Shown here one piece after another: positions 6,887 through 14,811 of a stretch of DNA of 64,000 nt (positions are counted from its first letter, which is position 1; each line of letters opens with the position of its first letter). Source of the DNA: Vibrio ziniensis (GTDB lineage: Bacteria; Pseudomonadota; Gammaproteobacteria; Enterobacterales; Vibrionaceae). The stretch covers positions 558,001-622,000 of the forward strand of contig NZ_CP049332.1 of the NCBI RefSeq assembly GCF_011064285.1, written 5' to 3'. The translations under genes and the position numbers were made by a program. The notes beneath the pieces were generated by a model, which worked only from the letters and a program-made list of their open reading frames with translations, made no database searches and was not told where the DNA came from.

Positions 6887-8773
6887 ATGTTGAGTTTAAG
6901 CGGCCATCCGTTTCGTGGTGGGATCCATCCAAAAGCTTATAAAGAGTTAACCAGTGATAAGAAAATTGATACTGGCTTCTGGCCGCGTAATGTTTTCTTG
7001 CCTTTGCAATTACGCAATGGCGCACGTTTAAAATCGCTGGTGGCTGTGGGGGAACACGTCTATCGCGGTCAGAAAATTGCAGTCGGGCATACCGATATGG
7101 TGGCTCCGGTTCATTCGCCAGTGAATGGCATTGTGACAGCGATTACTGAGCATTTGACTACCCATCCTGCCAAAGTGAAGTGTGATACCATCATCATTCG
7201 TGCAAACGAAGATCGCCAATGGGGAAAACCAGCATCCAGTGGCAGTATCACTAACCTCGACCCTGAAACAATTATCGAGCGAGTAAAAGAAGCGGGGATT
7301 GTTGGTTTGGGTGGTGCAGGTTTTCCAACCGCCGCCAAATTGATGTTTGCACGCAAAGCGAATGTGGAGACGCTCATCATTAACGGTGGCGAGTGCGAAC
7401 CCTATCTCACCTGTGATGATCTCACTATGCAGTCGTATCCGGCTGAAATCATTGCCGGCATAAAGCTAATGATGACCGCAAGCGGTGCAAAAAAAGCCAT
7501 CGTCGGTATTGAAGACAACAAGCGCGATGCTTTTGATGAGATGTTCCATGCGGCGAATGCCGAACCGGATGTTGAGATCCGTCTGGTGCCAAGTGTTTAC
7601 CCTATGGGTTCAGAAAAGCACATGATCAAAACCCTCACTGGTCATGAAGTGCCAGCGGGTGGATTATCGACTCAAATCGGCATTCTGGTTAACAACATTG
7701 CGACCGCTCGCGCTGTGTATCATGCGGTGCGTTTTGAACGACCTTTGGTTTCGCGCATCGTGACGGTTTCGGGCAAAGGTATTGATCAGCCATGCAACAT
7801 AGATATACCCATTGGCACACCCGTCAATGATGTGATCAACTATTGTGGCGGGTTAAGTGACAGTACCGAACGCTTGATCTTTGGTGGACCGATGATGGGG
7901 CAAGTGATCCCGTCACTTCAGGCCGCGATAGATAAAACGGTCGGTGGCATTCTAGCTCTGACAGAAGATGAAGTGATCGATGAATACAAACATCAGGAGT
8001 GTATTCGTTGTGGTCAATGTGTTCGTGCATGTCCGATGAATCTAATGCCGTTTCAGATGGCCGCGTACACACGAGTTTCTGATTTCAAACGCACTCAAGA
8101 ACTTGGTGTACAAAACTGTTTGTCTTGTGGTGCGTGCAGCTATGTTTGCCCATCTTCGATTCCTTTAGTGCAGTATTTTATGCACGCCAAAGGAGTGATT
8201 AATTCTAACGCTCAGCAAGAGAGAAAATCAGCGCAAGTGAAAGCGCTCAATGAAGCTCGCAAGCAACGCTTAGAACAAGAGGCGCTTGCTGTTGCTGCTG
8301 CGAAATCGACACCACGTCCTTCTCGAACTGCTCGTGTTGCTGCCGTTTCAGAAACTGTCATTGCAGATATGGCGGCGGATAAAACGGGCAGACCTGCACG
8401 TCCAGCAAGAGCTGCTCGCGCAGGCATTGAACAAAGCCGTATTTCTAACCAAGCTTCTGTTTCTAACCAAGGTAATGCTTCTAGCATCACACCTGTACCT
8501 AGTGCTGAGGCACAAGCGTCAGTGAACCAATGCCCAGCGAGACCGCCAAGACCTAGCCGAGTTCCAAGTGTTGAGCAAAACGAGTCTGTATCAGCTGAGG
8601 CTGTAGTAAATGAGGTGGCATTAAAACCTCAGCGTCCAACAAGACCGGCTCGTCCAGCGAGAAATCAGAGTGCTGAAGTGGTTGAAGAAAGCATCTCATT
8701 GGTTTCTGACAAACCCGTTCGCCCAGCAAGACCACCCAGACCTCAACGACAAGCGAAGGAGGAGCAAGCATGA
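6887..8773 (+). CDS. rnfC: RnfC, NADH/FMN-binding subunit with Arg-Pro-Ala-rich tail
   Basis: RnfC is the cytoplasmic, membrane-associated NADH dehydrogenase-like subunit. The 628-residue protein has the N-terminal RnfC barrel, the nucleotide/FMN motif GLGGAGFPT (140-148), the 'NGGECEPYLTCDD' block and two 4Fe-4S motifs at about residues 370-420 (ECIRCGQCVRACP and NCLSCGACSYVCP). From about residue 450 a long helical, basic tail follows, with repeated RPARPARAAR/RPARPPRP blocks separated by Ala/Ser/Glu-rich spacers. Long variable tails are common in gammaproteobacterial RnfC, though usually Ala/Lys/Gln-rich; this one is dominated by Arg-Pro. Ten bases separate it from rnfB and its stop overlaps rnfD by 4 bp. 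Confidence 0.96.
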   Translation: MLSLSGHPFRGGIHPKAYKELTSDKKIDTGFWPRNVFLPLQLRNGARLKSLVAVGEHVYRGQKIAVGHTDMVAPVHSPVNGIVTAITEHLTTHPAKVKCDTIIIRANEDRQWGKPASSGSITNLDPETIIERVKEAGIVGLGGAGFPTAAKLMFARKANVETLIINGGECEPYLTCDDLTMQSYPAEIIAGIKLMMTASGAKKAIVGIEDNKRDAFDEMFHAANAEPDVEIRLVPSVYPMGSEKHMIKTLTGHEVPAGGLSTQIGILVNNIATARAVYHAVRFERPLVSRIVTVSGKGIDQPCNIDIPIGTPVNDVINYCGGLSDSTERLIFGGPMMGQVIPSLQAAIDKTVGGILALTEDEVIDEYKHQECIRCGQCVRACPMNLMPFQMAAYTRVSDFKRTQELGVQNCLSCGACSYVCPSSIPLVQYFMHAKGVINSNAQQERKSAQVKALNEARKQRLEQEALAVAAAKSTPRPSRTARVAAVSETVIADMAADKTGRPARPARAARAGIEQSRISNQASVSNQGNASSITPVPSAEAQASVNQCPARPPRPSRVPSVEQNESVSAEAVVNEVALKPQRPTRPARPARNQSAEVVEESISLVSDKPVRPARPPRPQRQAKEEQA

Positions 8774-9771
8774 TTAAGTATGACGCTGCGATAGGGCCAT
8801 TTGCCCACAATGCGAACTCCAGCACTCGCATCATGTACACCGTGATTTTGACCTTGCTGCCAGCCTGCATTTTTGGCTTCTTTCAGTTTGGTTTAAACAG
8901 CGTAGTGCTAATGCTTGCAACTTGTTTAGCTGCTGTAGTTGCTGAGTGGCTATGCTTGATGGCGATGAAAAAGAACCCAATTGCTTGTATGGACGGGTCG
9001 GCGTTACTTACTGGCATATTACTGACGATGAGTTTGCCACCCACTTTTCCGGTCATGCTTGGGGTATTTGGTGCTGTTTTTGCTATCGCTTTGGGTAAAC
9101 ATATCTATGGTGGATTAGGGCAAAACCTTTTCAATCCAGCGATGTTAGCGCGTGTGATGTTGTTGGTCTGTTTCCCTGTGGAAATGACGCTTTGGGCAGA
9201 CCCAACTCCCATTGATTTAAGCCATAACTTGGTTTCAGTACCCGATGCTTGGTTTCATTTTGATGGTGTCACTTCCGCGACCGCTCTGAGTACCGAGCGT
9301 ACCGAACCTATCGTATTTATTGACCTGTTGCTGGGTAAGCAATCAGGCAGTTTCGGTGAAACTAACGCTCTGTTTATCTTGCTTGGCGGTTTGTATCTGC
9401 TCTATCGCCGCATTATTCATTGGGCAATTCCAACCAGTTTTATGTTAGGGCTGGGCGCACCTGCACTGGTGGCGCATTTTATCTCTCCAGAGAGCTACCT
9501 TCCGTTTTGGGTTCAATGGACCAGTGGTGGCGCTATGCTCGGCGCGTTCTATATCGCGACCGATCTCGTTACATCACCAACCAGTGTTCGCGGTCAGATG
9601 CTGTATGGATTGGGTTGCGGATTCTTAGTCTGGTTAATTCGAACATTTGGTAGCTATCCCGAGGGTGTGGCGTTTGCGGTATTGATGATGAATGCTGCCA
9701 GTCCGCTCATTGATTACTACATGCGTCCGAATGTGTTTGGTCGTCATCCTGCGGTGGAGAAATCGTCATGA
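8770..9771 (+). CDS. rnfD: RnfD, flavinylated membrane subunit of the Rnf complex
   Basis: RnfD is a polytopic membrane subunit related to NqrB. The 333-residue sequence begins with the family block 'GPFAHNANSSTRIMYTVI' and contains 'MDGSALLTGILLTMSLPP' and 'HIYGGLGQNLFNPAMLARV'. The covalent FMN site is expected in 'GVTSATALST' (a Thr in the S/G-A-T-x-L motif). The segment 'ASPLIDYYMRPNVFGR' near the end is also characteristic. The start overlaps rnfC by 4 bp, and its TGA overlaps the rnfG start, so these subunits are translationally coupled. Confidence 0.96.
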   Translation: MIKYDAAIGPFAHNANSSTRIMYTVILTLLPACIFGFFQFGLNSVVLMLATCLAAVVAEWLCLMAMKKNPIACMDGSALLTGILLTMSLPPTFPVMLGVFGAVFAIALGKHIYGGLGQNLFNPAMLARVMLLVCFPVEMTLWADPTPIDLSHNLVSVPDAWFHFDGVTSATALSTERTEPIVFIDLLLGKQSGSFGETNALFILLGGLYLLYRRIIHWAIPTSFMLGLGAPALVAHFISPESYLPFWVQWTSGGAMLGAFYIATDLVTSPTSVRGQMLYGLGCGFLVWLIRTFGSYPEGVAFAVLMMNAASPLIDYYMRPNVFGRHPAVEKSS

Positions 9772-10376
9772 TGGAGCAGATTGAAAAATGGAAAGAACAA
9801 GTTGGCTACCAAGCAGGTTTGCTTGCGGTGACATGCGGTCTGGCCGCCATATTTTTGGTGCTGACTCAGTGGATTACCCAGCCTTTGATTGAACAGCGTA
9901 TCGCAGAAGATCAGAATGCGCTTCTGAGCGAAGTACTGGCGGGGCAGGAGTACAGCAACGATGTGTTTGCCAGCGAAAAAGTCATTGAGTATCAAGGTTC
10001 ACAGTTTGATTTATTTGCGGTTGAGAACAGCCAACACGAAGTGATCAGCTGGGTTATTCGTGGCGTGCAAGATGGTTACAGCGGTCCTATTAGCTATTTG
10101 GTAGGAACTACACCACAAGGCGAAATTCTCGGAGTTCGGATCATCAGCCACAGCGAAACGCCGGGGCTGGGGGACAAAATCGAATTAGCGAAAAGCTCAT
10201 GGATTTTGAGTTTTGCCAAACGTTCACTAGAAAACACACCGCTTTGGGCAGTGAAAAAAGATGGCGGTGATTTTGATCAGTTCAGTGGCGCGACTATCAC
10301 GCCACGCAGTGTGGTGAAGGGTGTCCATAAAGCGCTACTCGCATTAGCACAAGAGCAGGAGGCAAACCATGAGTGA
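9768..10376 (+). CDS. rnfG: RnfG, periplasmic FMN-binding subunit of the Rnf complex
   Basis: RnfG has one N-terminal membrane helix (about residues 17-37) and a periplasmic FMN-binding domain. The flavinylation motif is 'FSGATITPRSV', in which the Thr of S-G-A-T would carry covalent FMN. 'SHSETPGLGDKIE' is the conserved loop preceding it. The 202-residue length is normal. ATG codons occur at 9768 and 9771; either start overlaps the rnfD stop. The end overlaps rnfE by 8 bp. Confidence 0.95.
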   Translation: MMEQIEKWKEQVGYQAGLLAVTCGLAAIFLVLTQWITQPLIEQRIAEDQNALLSEVLAGQEYSNDVFASEKVIEYQGSQFDLFAVENSQHEVISWVIRGVQDGYSGPISYLVGTTPQGEILGVRIISHSETPGLGDKIELAKSSWILSFAKRSLENTPLWAVKKDGGDFDQFSGATITPRSVVKGVHKALLALAQEQEANHE

Positions 10377-11076
10377 TTGTTCTTCAAGCAATAAGTCAAA
10401 TGGTGAGTACAAAAATATCATTCAGCAAGGGCTTTGGAGTAACAACATTATCCTCAGTCAGTCATTAGCGTTATGTCCACTGCTGGCGGTTACCAGCAGT
10501 GCCACCAACGGTTTAGGTTTGGGGATAGCGACTATGGTGGTGATGGTGCTCTCGAATGCTCTCAATTCCCTAGCAAAAGGCGTGATAAGTAAAGCGGTTC
10601 GGATCCCCGTGAACGTTATCATCATCGCGACTCTTGTGACTGTTATCGATGCTGTACTCAACGCCTATCTGCATCCACTGCATAAAGTGCTGGGGCTTTT
10701 TATTCCGCTCATCGTAACCAACTGCGCAATTTTGGGACGGGTTGAGTCCTATGCCAGTCGCTCTCCCTTAGTGCCTTCCATTATTGACGGTGTGTTCATG
10801 GGCTTAGGTTTTACTTGGGTGCTAACCGTACTTGGCGGTATTCGGGAAGTGGTTGGTAGCGGCACTTTGTTTAGTAATGCGAGCTTGTTACTCGGCAAGA
10901 GTTTTTCGTTTTTGGAAACCACCGTCATTCCTGATTATCACGGTTTGTTGCTGGTAATCCTTCCGCCCGGCGGTTTTCTCGCATTGGGCTTGGTTCTGGC
11001 TTTGAAGCAGAAACTGCTTGCGGTTTTAGAAAGCAATCGCCTTGAGAAACTGGATATGCAAGGAGAGCAAGGATGA
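10369..11076 (+). CDS. rnfE: RnfE, membrane subunit of the Rnf complex
   Basis: RnfE pairs with RnfA in the membrane. The 235-residue protein has a short hydrophilic N-terminus, then about six hydrophobic segments with the family signatures 'GLWSNNIILSQSLALCPLLAVTSSATNGLG', 'FIPLIVTNCAILGRVE' and 'LGGIREVVGSGTLF'. The conserved Cys residues in the first two blocks correspond to the intramembrane Fe-S ligands. Its stop overlaps the rnfH start by 4 bp. Confidence 0.95.
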   Translation: MSDCSSSNKSNGEYKNIIQQGLWSNNIILSQSLALCPLLAVTSSATNGLGLGIATMVVMVLSNALNSLAKGVISKAVRIPVNVIIIATLVTVIDAVLNAYLHPLHKVLGLFIPLIVTNCAILGRVESYASRSPLVPSIIDGVFMGLGFTWVLTVLGGIREVVGSGTLFSNASLLLGKSFSFLETTVIPDYHGLLLVILPPGGFLALGLVLALKQKLLAVLESNRLEKLDMQGEQG

Positions 11077-11333
11077 AAGTAAGCGTTGTTTATGCTTTGC
11101 CAACCGAGCAAGTGTGGCTTCCCGTGACGGTGGATGAACAGGCGACCGTTTTAACTGCCATTCATGGTTCGAAGATCTTAGAAATGTATCCGACTATTGA
11201 ACTCGACAGCCAGAAGGTTGGCATATTTGGCAAGATCACCACTCTCGATGCACCGTTGAAAAATGGTGACCGAGTGGAAATTTATCGACCTCTGATATGG
11301 AAACCCGAGGACGACGATGATGACGACGATTGA
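11073..11333 (+). CDS. rnfH: RnfH, ubiquitin-like-fold accessory protein with acidic tail
   Basis: An 86-residue RnfH/UPF0125 protein with the beta-grasp signatures 'VSVVYALPTEQVWLPVTV', 'VGIFGKITTLDAPLKNGDRVEIYRPL'. RnfH is encoded at the end of nif-type rnf operons; its molecular role is unclear. Normal RnfH ends soon after 'YRPLIWDPKE'-like sequence. Here it ends in a run of Glu and at least seven Asp residues (EDDDDDDD), encoded by GAC/GAT repeats. The stop codon directly abuts the NifA site of nifF. Confidence 0.92.
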   Translation: MKVSVVYALPTEQVWLPVTVDEQATVLTAIHGSKILEMYPTIELDSQKVGIFGKITTLDAPLKNGDRVEIYRPLIWKPEDDDDDDD

Positions 11334-11349
11334 TGTCGGCTTTGTGACA
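11334..11349. promoter_or_regulatory. NifA upstream activator sequence for nifF
   Basis: TGTCGGCTTTGTGACA is a perfect TGT-N10-ACA site beginning on the base after the rnfH stop codon. It is centred about 94 bp upstream of the predicted nifF transcript start. Confidence 0.8.
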
Positions 11350-11408
11350 ATTTGTCGTTTGTACGTTTTACGATGTTTATAACCTATTGAATTTAATAGA
11401 CCCAAGTT

Positions 11409-11424
11409 AGGAACGGCGATTGCA
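11409..11424 (+). promoter_or_regulatory. sigma-54 promoter of nifF
   Basis: AGGAACGGCGATTGCA has GG-N10-GC spacing and a perfect TTGCA -12 box. The predicted transcript start is near 11436, about 64 nt before the nifF ATG. Confidence 0.82.
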
Positions 11425-11499
11425 CTACAGATAAAGGTCAATCGATGTCACTGAAACGATTTAGGAATGGTCAGGACATATTTTTCAAAGGAGTGATGT

Positions 11500-12036
11500 A
11501 TGGCTAAAGTAGGCATTTTTTTTGGTACCGATACAGGTAGCACTCGCAAAATGGCGAAGCTGATTCAAAAGCAACTGGGTGATGAAATTGCGGATAAACC
11601 AAAGAACATCAACCGAGTCGATGTGGAAGAGTTCACCAGCTACGAATGTTTGATTCTCGGTACGCCGACATTAGGCCAAGGTCAGCTTCCGGGCTTGTCA
11701 GTGGATTGCCAAGAGGAGAGCTGGGAAGAGTTTCTTCCTAACTTTTCCGATATGGATCTGACAGGCAAGAAAGTTGCGCTATATGGCTTAGGTGATCAAG
11801 TGAGCTACAGCAATGAGTTCGTCGATGCTCTTGGTGAACTCTATGATTACGTTGCGAACTGCGGCGCTGAGATGGTTGGATTCTGGCCAACGGAAGGTTA
11901 CGAGTTCAACGCTTCAAATGCGGTTGATGGTGATGACTTTGTGGGTTTAGTTCTCGACAAAGACAACCAAGCAAGTATGACCGAGCAACGCATCGCAGGG
12001 TGGGTTGAGCAGTTAACTTCTGAAATGGGTCTTTAA
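11500..12036 (+). CDS. nifF: NifF, nitrogenase flavodoxin
   Basis: A 178-residue long-chain flavodoxin. The FMN phosphate loop is 'GTDTGSTRKMA' (residues 9-19). The 'TPTLGQGQLPG' loop and 'YGLGDQVSYSNEFVDALGELYDYV' block flank the flavin, as in Klebsiella and Azotobacter NifF. NifF donates electrons to the nitrogenase Fe protein. Its position behind rnf and its own NifA/sigma-54 control support the nitrogenase-specific assignment over a housekeeping FldA. A GGAG ribosome site precedes the ATG. Confidence 0.95.
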   Translation: MAKVGIFFGTDTGSTRKMAKLIQKQLGDEIADKPKNINRVDVEEFTSYECLILGTPTLGQGQLPGLSVDCQEESWEEFLPNFSDMDLTGKKVALYGLGDQVSYSNEFVDALGELYDYVANCGAEMVGFWPTEGYEFNASNAVDGDDFVGLVLDKDNQASMTEQRIAGWVEQLTSEMGL

Positions 12037-12083
12037 CTCATTATCGGTGACAGAGTAATTGGGTAGTGATAAGCAAACCTTGA

Positions 12084-12099
12084 GTGCCAAGGATGGCAC
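12084..12099 (+). repeat. Small hairpin with GTGCC/GGCAC arms downstream of nifF
   Basis: GTGCCAAGGATGGCAC forms a 5-bp stem with a 6-base loop and is followed by a CCC-CATGGAA-GGG mini-stem. There is no U-run, so it is not a clear terminator. It resembles palindromic intergenic motifs common in Vibrio genomes; I could not verify this. Confidence 0.4.
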
Positions 12100-12183
12100 G
12101 CTAGAGCCCCATGGAAGGGTTTATGCGTGTTTGTGTTCACTGCCGAATTACTTAGCTAAATTAAAGTATTTGAATACCAGTTT

Positions 12184-12282
12184 CTTAACGGTGGCTGGTG
12201 CGTTCCCACATTACGCAGGCTTACAGGCAGTCTGGTCTTGGTTTTATTTGAGTGTTTAACCAAGAAAGCAGCCACCGTTAAG
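12184..12282. repeat. 99-bp inverted-repeat element between nifF and a DEAD-box helicase gene
   Basis: The outer arms CTTAACGGTGGCTG (12184-12197) and CAGCCACCGTTAAG (12269-12282) are perfect 14-bp inverted repeats. Nested inside is CTTGGTT/AACCAAG near 12234-12264. The right end contains GTTAAGT, fitting the integron attC core GTTRRRY, while the left end TCTTAAC misses the complementary core by one base. It could be a degenerate attC, a small mobile element remnant or a structured RNA. The 370-bp gap has no convincing gene. Confidence 0.5.
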
Positions 12283-12406
12283 TTCTTTTATGTCTCTTCT
12301 TATTTAACTTCATGTTAGAATTCGCGGCTCAATTTTGAGCGGCTTAGAGCAAAGGTTCAAAAGCTGTTCTATCTTTTTCGTAAATTAATCTTTTCAGAGT
12401 CGATTC

Positions 12407-13618
12407 ATGTCATTTGCAAAACTAGGATTGAGTGAAGCACTGTCGAAAGCAGTGGCGGATCTTGGGTATCAAAAACCTACATCTATTCAAACCAAAGCCA
12501 TCCCAGTGATTTTGCAAGGGCAGGATTTAATTGCCGCAGCACAAACGGGTACGGGTAAAACCGCCAGTTTTGTTCTGCCGATTCTGGAAAAATTACAGCG
12601 CGGAAAAACACAGAAGAAAAAACGTGTTCGTGCACTGATTCTGGTTCCAACTCGCGAGCTGGCAATTCAGGTAGCCGAAAAAGTCAAAGAGTACGGTCAG
12701 TTTACTGAGCTCACTTCGCTTGCGATGTACGGCGGTGTAGACGAAAAGGCGCAAAAACAGGCGTTGATTGATGGCGTGGATGTGCTGGTGGCGACACCGG
12801 GACGTCTACTTGATATGTATGGTCAGCGCGCAGTGTATTTCGAAGAGATCGAAATGCTGGTGCTGGATGAAGCTGACCGTATGTTAGACATGGGCTTTAT
12901 CGAGTCTATCAACAAGATCATTGACCGTGTTCCAACCGATGCTCAGTGCCTACTTTTCTCTGCGACACTGTCTCATAAGGTTCGTGACCTTGCAAAAACA
13001 GCCGTTAACGATCCGTATGAAATTTCAATTGCGGCGAATCAGGCTTCGAAGTCCAACATTGAACAGTGGTTGATTACCGTCGATAAAGACATGAAATCAG
13101 CACTACTCAGCCATCTGATTAAAGAAAATCAGTGGGATCAGGCTTTGATCTTCATCGAGACAAAACACGGTGCAGCGAAGTTGGTATCACAGCTAGAAAA
13201 GCGTGAAATCGCCGCTGAAGCATTCCACAGTGGTCGTAGTCAGGAAGTGCGTACGCGCTTACTGGAAGATTTCAAAAACGGCAAGATTAAGTACCTAGTA
13301 GCGACGGGTGTGGCTGCGCGCGGTATCGATATTGAAGAGCTTTCTCGCGTGGTGAACTATGATTTGCCATTCCCAGCAGATGAGTATGTGCACCGCATTG
13401 GCCGTACTGGTCGTGCGAACGCAAGTGGTGAAGCGATTTCCTTTGTATCGAAAGATAACTTCAAGAACCTTTGCATGATTGAGAGCCGTTTAGGTCACTT
13501 GATTGAGCGTCGCGAAGTGGAAGGGTTCCAACCTCGTAAACCTGTGCCTATTTCTATTCTGAACTATGTGCCGAAGCACAAGCGTCAGAAGGAAGAGCAA
13601 GAGAATCAAGACAAGTAA
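12407..13618 (+). CDS. DEAD-box RNA helicase, RhlE-like
   Basis: A 403-residue ATP-dependent RNA helicase. It has the Q motif 'GYQKPTSIQ', motif I AQTGTGKT, Ia 'PTRELA', II DEAD, III SAT, and in the second RecA domain 'VATGVAARGID' (V) and HRIGRTGR (VI). The short basic C-terminus (KPVPISILNYVPKHKRQ) lacks DbpA or CsdA extensions, pointing to an RhlE-like or related accessory helicase involved in ribosome assembly or mRNA turnover. Single gene followed by a terminator at 13650-13676. Confidence 0.9.
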   Translation: MSFAKLGLSEALSKAVADLGYQKPTSIQTKAIPVILQGQDLIAAAQTGTGKTASFVLPILEKLQRGKTQKKKRVRALILVPTRELAIQVAEKVKEYGQFTELTSLAMYGGVDEKAQKQALIDGVDVLVATPGRLLDMYGQRAVYFEEIEMLVLDEADRMLDMGFIESINKIIDRVPTDAQCLLFSATLSHKVRDLAKTAVNDPYEISIAANQASKSNIEQWLITVDKDMKSALLSHLIKENQWDQALIFIETKHGAAKLVSQLEKREIAAEAFHSGRSQEVRTRLLEDFKNGKIKYLVATGVAARGIDIEELSRVVNYDLPFPADEYVHRIGRTGRANASGEAISFVSKDNFKNLCMIESRLGHLIERREVEGFQPRKPVPISILNYVPKHKRQKEEQENQDK

Positions 13619-13649
13619 TCTTGTTCGCGAAAAATGAAAAACGAATAAA

Positions 13650-13676
13650 AAAAGCGAGCTTATTAGCTCGCTTTTT
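13650..13676. terminator. Bidirectional terminator after the helicase gene
   Basis: Stem GCGAGCT / AGCTCGC with a TATT loop, flanked by an A-run and a T-run, so it can stop transcription from both sides. Confidence 0.85.
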
Positions 13677-13753
13677 GTTGTCTGTTCTCAGTTGTCACTT
13701 CTAAATCAGCGCTGTGGTGATTGCTTTGTGTTGGCTTATCACTGTTATTGCTT

Positions 13754-14638
13754 TTAGCTGTTTTCGGCAGCTACTGGTTCTGCCTTTTGCTTTATTCTAA
13801 ACAGTTTCGACCATTTCACAGGCATCATAGGTACCACAATCAGCAAAATACCAATCGCGGTTAGCATGTCTGGTATTTCGTCAAACCACATGATGCCGAA
13901 CCATGTCACGAACACCAAACCTGAGTATTCTGCAAGTGCAATACGGTTAGCCTCAACCTTCTTGTAAGCCATTACTACTAGTGCGTGCCAAGCCAGAACC
14001 AAGAGGTTAATAATCACAATCCAACCAAGGTGTGTCCAAGAAATAGCAGACCAGCCTGGAATCGCGAGGATTAACGCGAGCGGTAGCGTCATTACGTTGG
14101 TCCAAAATAAAGTGCTGACCAGTGGCTGATTCGATGGCAAGCGGCGAATCAAGATGTTTCCCAAACCCATCGACAGAGCACAACCTAAGCCTGCAATACC
14201 TGCCCAATGGAACTGCTCAGGACGTAAAACCACTAACACGCCGATAAAACCGATAATGGTAGCAATGATCTGTTTCATAGCTGGCTTCTCGCCGAGTAAG
14301 AACACGGAAAGTGGCAGCATCAGAATTGGACCAACATAGAAAATCGCGTTCGCGGTCGCTAGTGGAATGTAAGTAATGGTGATCATCGCACAAGCACTGC
14401 CGAGCAGGATGAGCTGAGCTCGAGTGAATGCGACTTTACAACGCCCTTGTTGACGTTGTTCTTTAGGTAATCTCAACCAGAAAGGCAGCAGTATCAATGT
14501 ACCAATAAATTGGCGAATAAATACGTATTGGAAAGTAGGTACTTCGCCATTGAGTATTTTTAGTGAAACATCGGAAAACGACGCCACTAAGTTTGCGAGA
14601 ATCAATAATAAAATGGATCTCGTAATCGTATTCGACAT
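13754..14638 (-). CDS. DMT-family (EamA) transporter
   Basis: A 294-residue inner-membrane protein with about ten hydrophobic helices arranged as two EamA repeats. The first repeat has 'DVSLKILNGEVPTFQYVFIRQFIGTLILLPFWLR' and 'PLATANAIFYVGPILMLPLSVFLLGEK', the second 'EANRIALAEYSGLVFVTWFGIMWFDE'. Family members export metabolites such as amino acids or nucleosides; the substrate cannot be read from the sequence. It is a single gene converging on the helicase gene. Confidence 0.85.
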   Translation of the reverse strand: MSNTITRSILLLILANLVASFSDVSLKILNGEVPTFQYVFIRQFIGTLILLPFWLRLPKEQRQQGRCKVAFTRAQLILLGSACAMITITYIPLATANAIFYVGPILMLPLSVFLLGEKPAMKQIIATIIGFIGVLVVLRPEQFHWAGIAGLGCALSMGLGNILIRRLPSNQPLVSTLFWTNVMTLPLALILAIPGWSAISWTHLGWIVIINLLVLAWHALVVMAYKKVEANRIALAEYSGLVFVTWFGIMWFDEIPDMLTAIGILLIVVPMMPVKWSKLFRIKQKAEPVAAENS

Positions 14639-14811
14639 GAAAAAAATGCCTGCTTTTTAAGTTCGGATGAGTTCGGAAGAGGCGCTATTGTAGAGCAATT
14701 CTATCAATTGAAAAGCTGTTTTAATTATACTCTTCCGACTTGAAGCCGCAGCTGTGTTAGCTGCAACTCCACGTAGTTTGAGTATATAGCTTAGCTATCA
14801 GAACTTAGCTA

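Noticed and set aside
11353..11372. Additional TGT half-sites near nifF
   Set aside because: None has ACA after exactly ten bases; only 11334-11349 fits.
12059..12259. 66-codon ORF between nifF and the helicase gene
   Set aside because: It runs through hairpin and inverted-repeat sequence, lacks a ribosome site and has no recognisable protein pattern.
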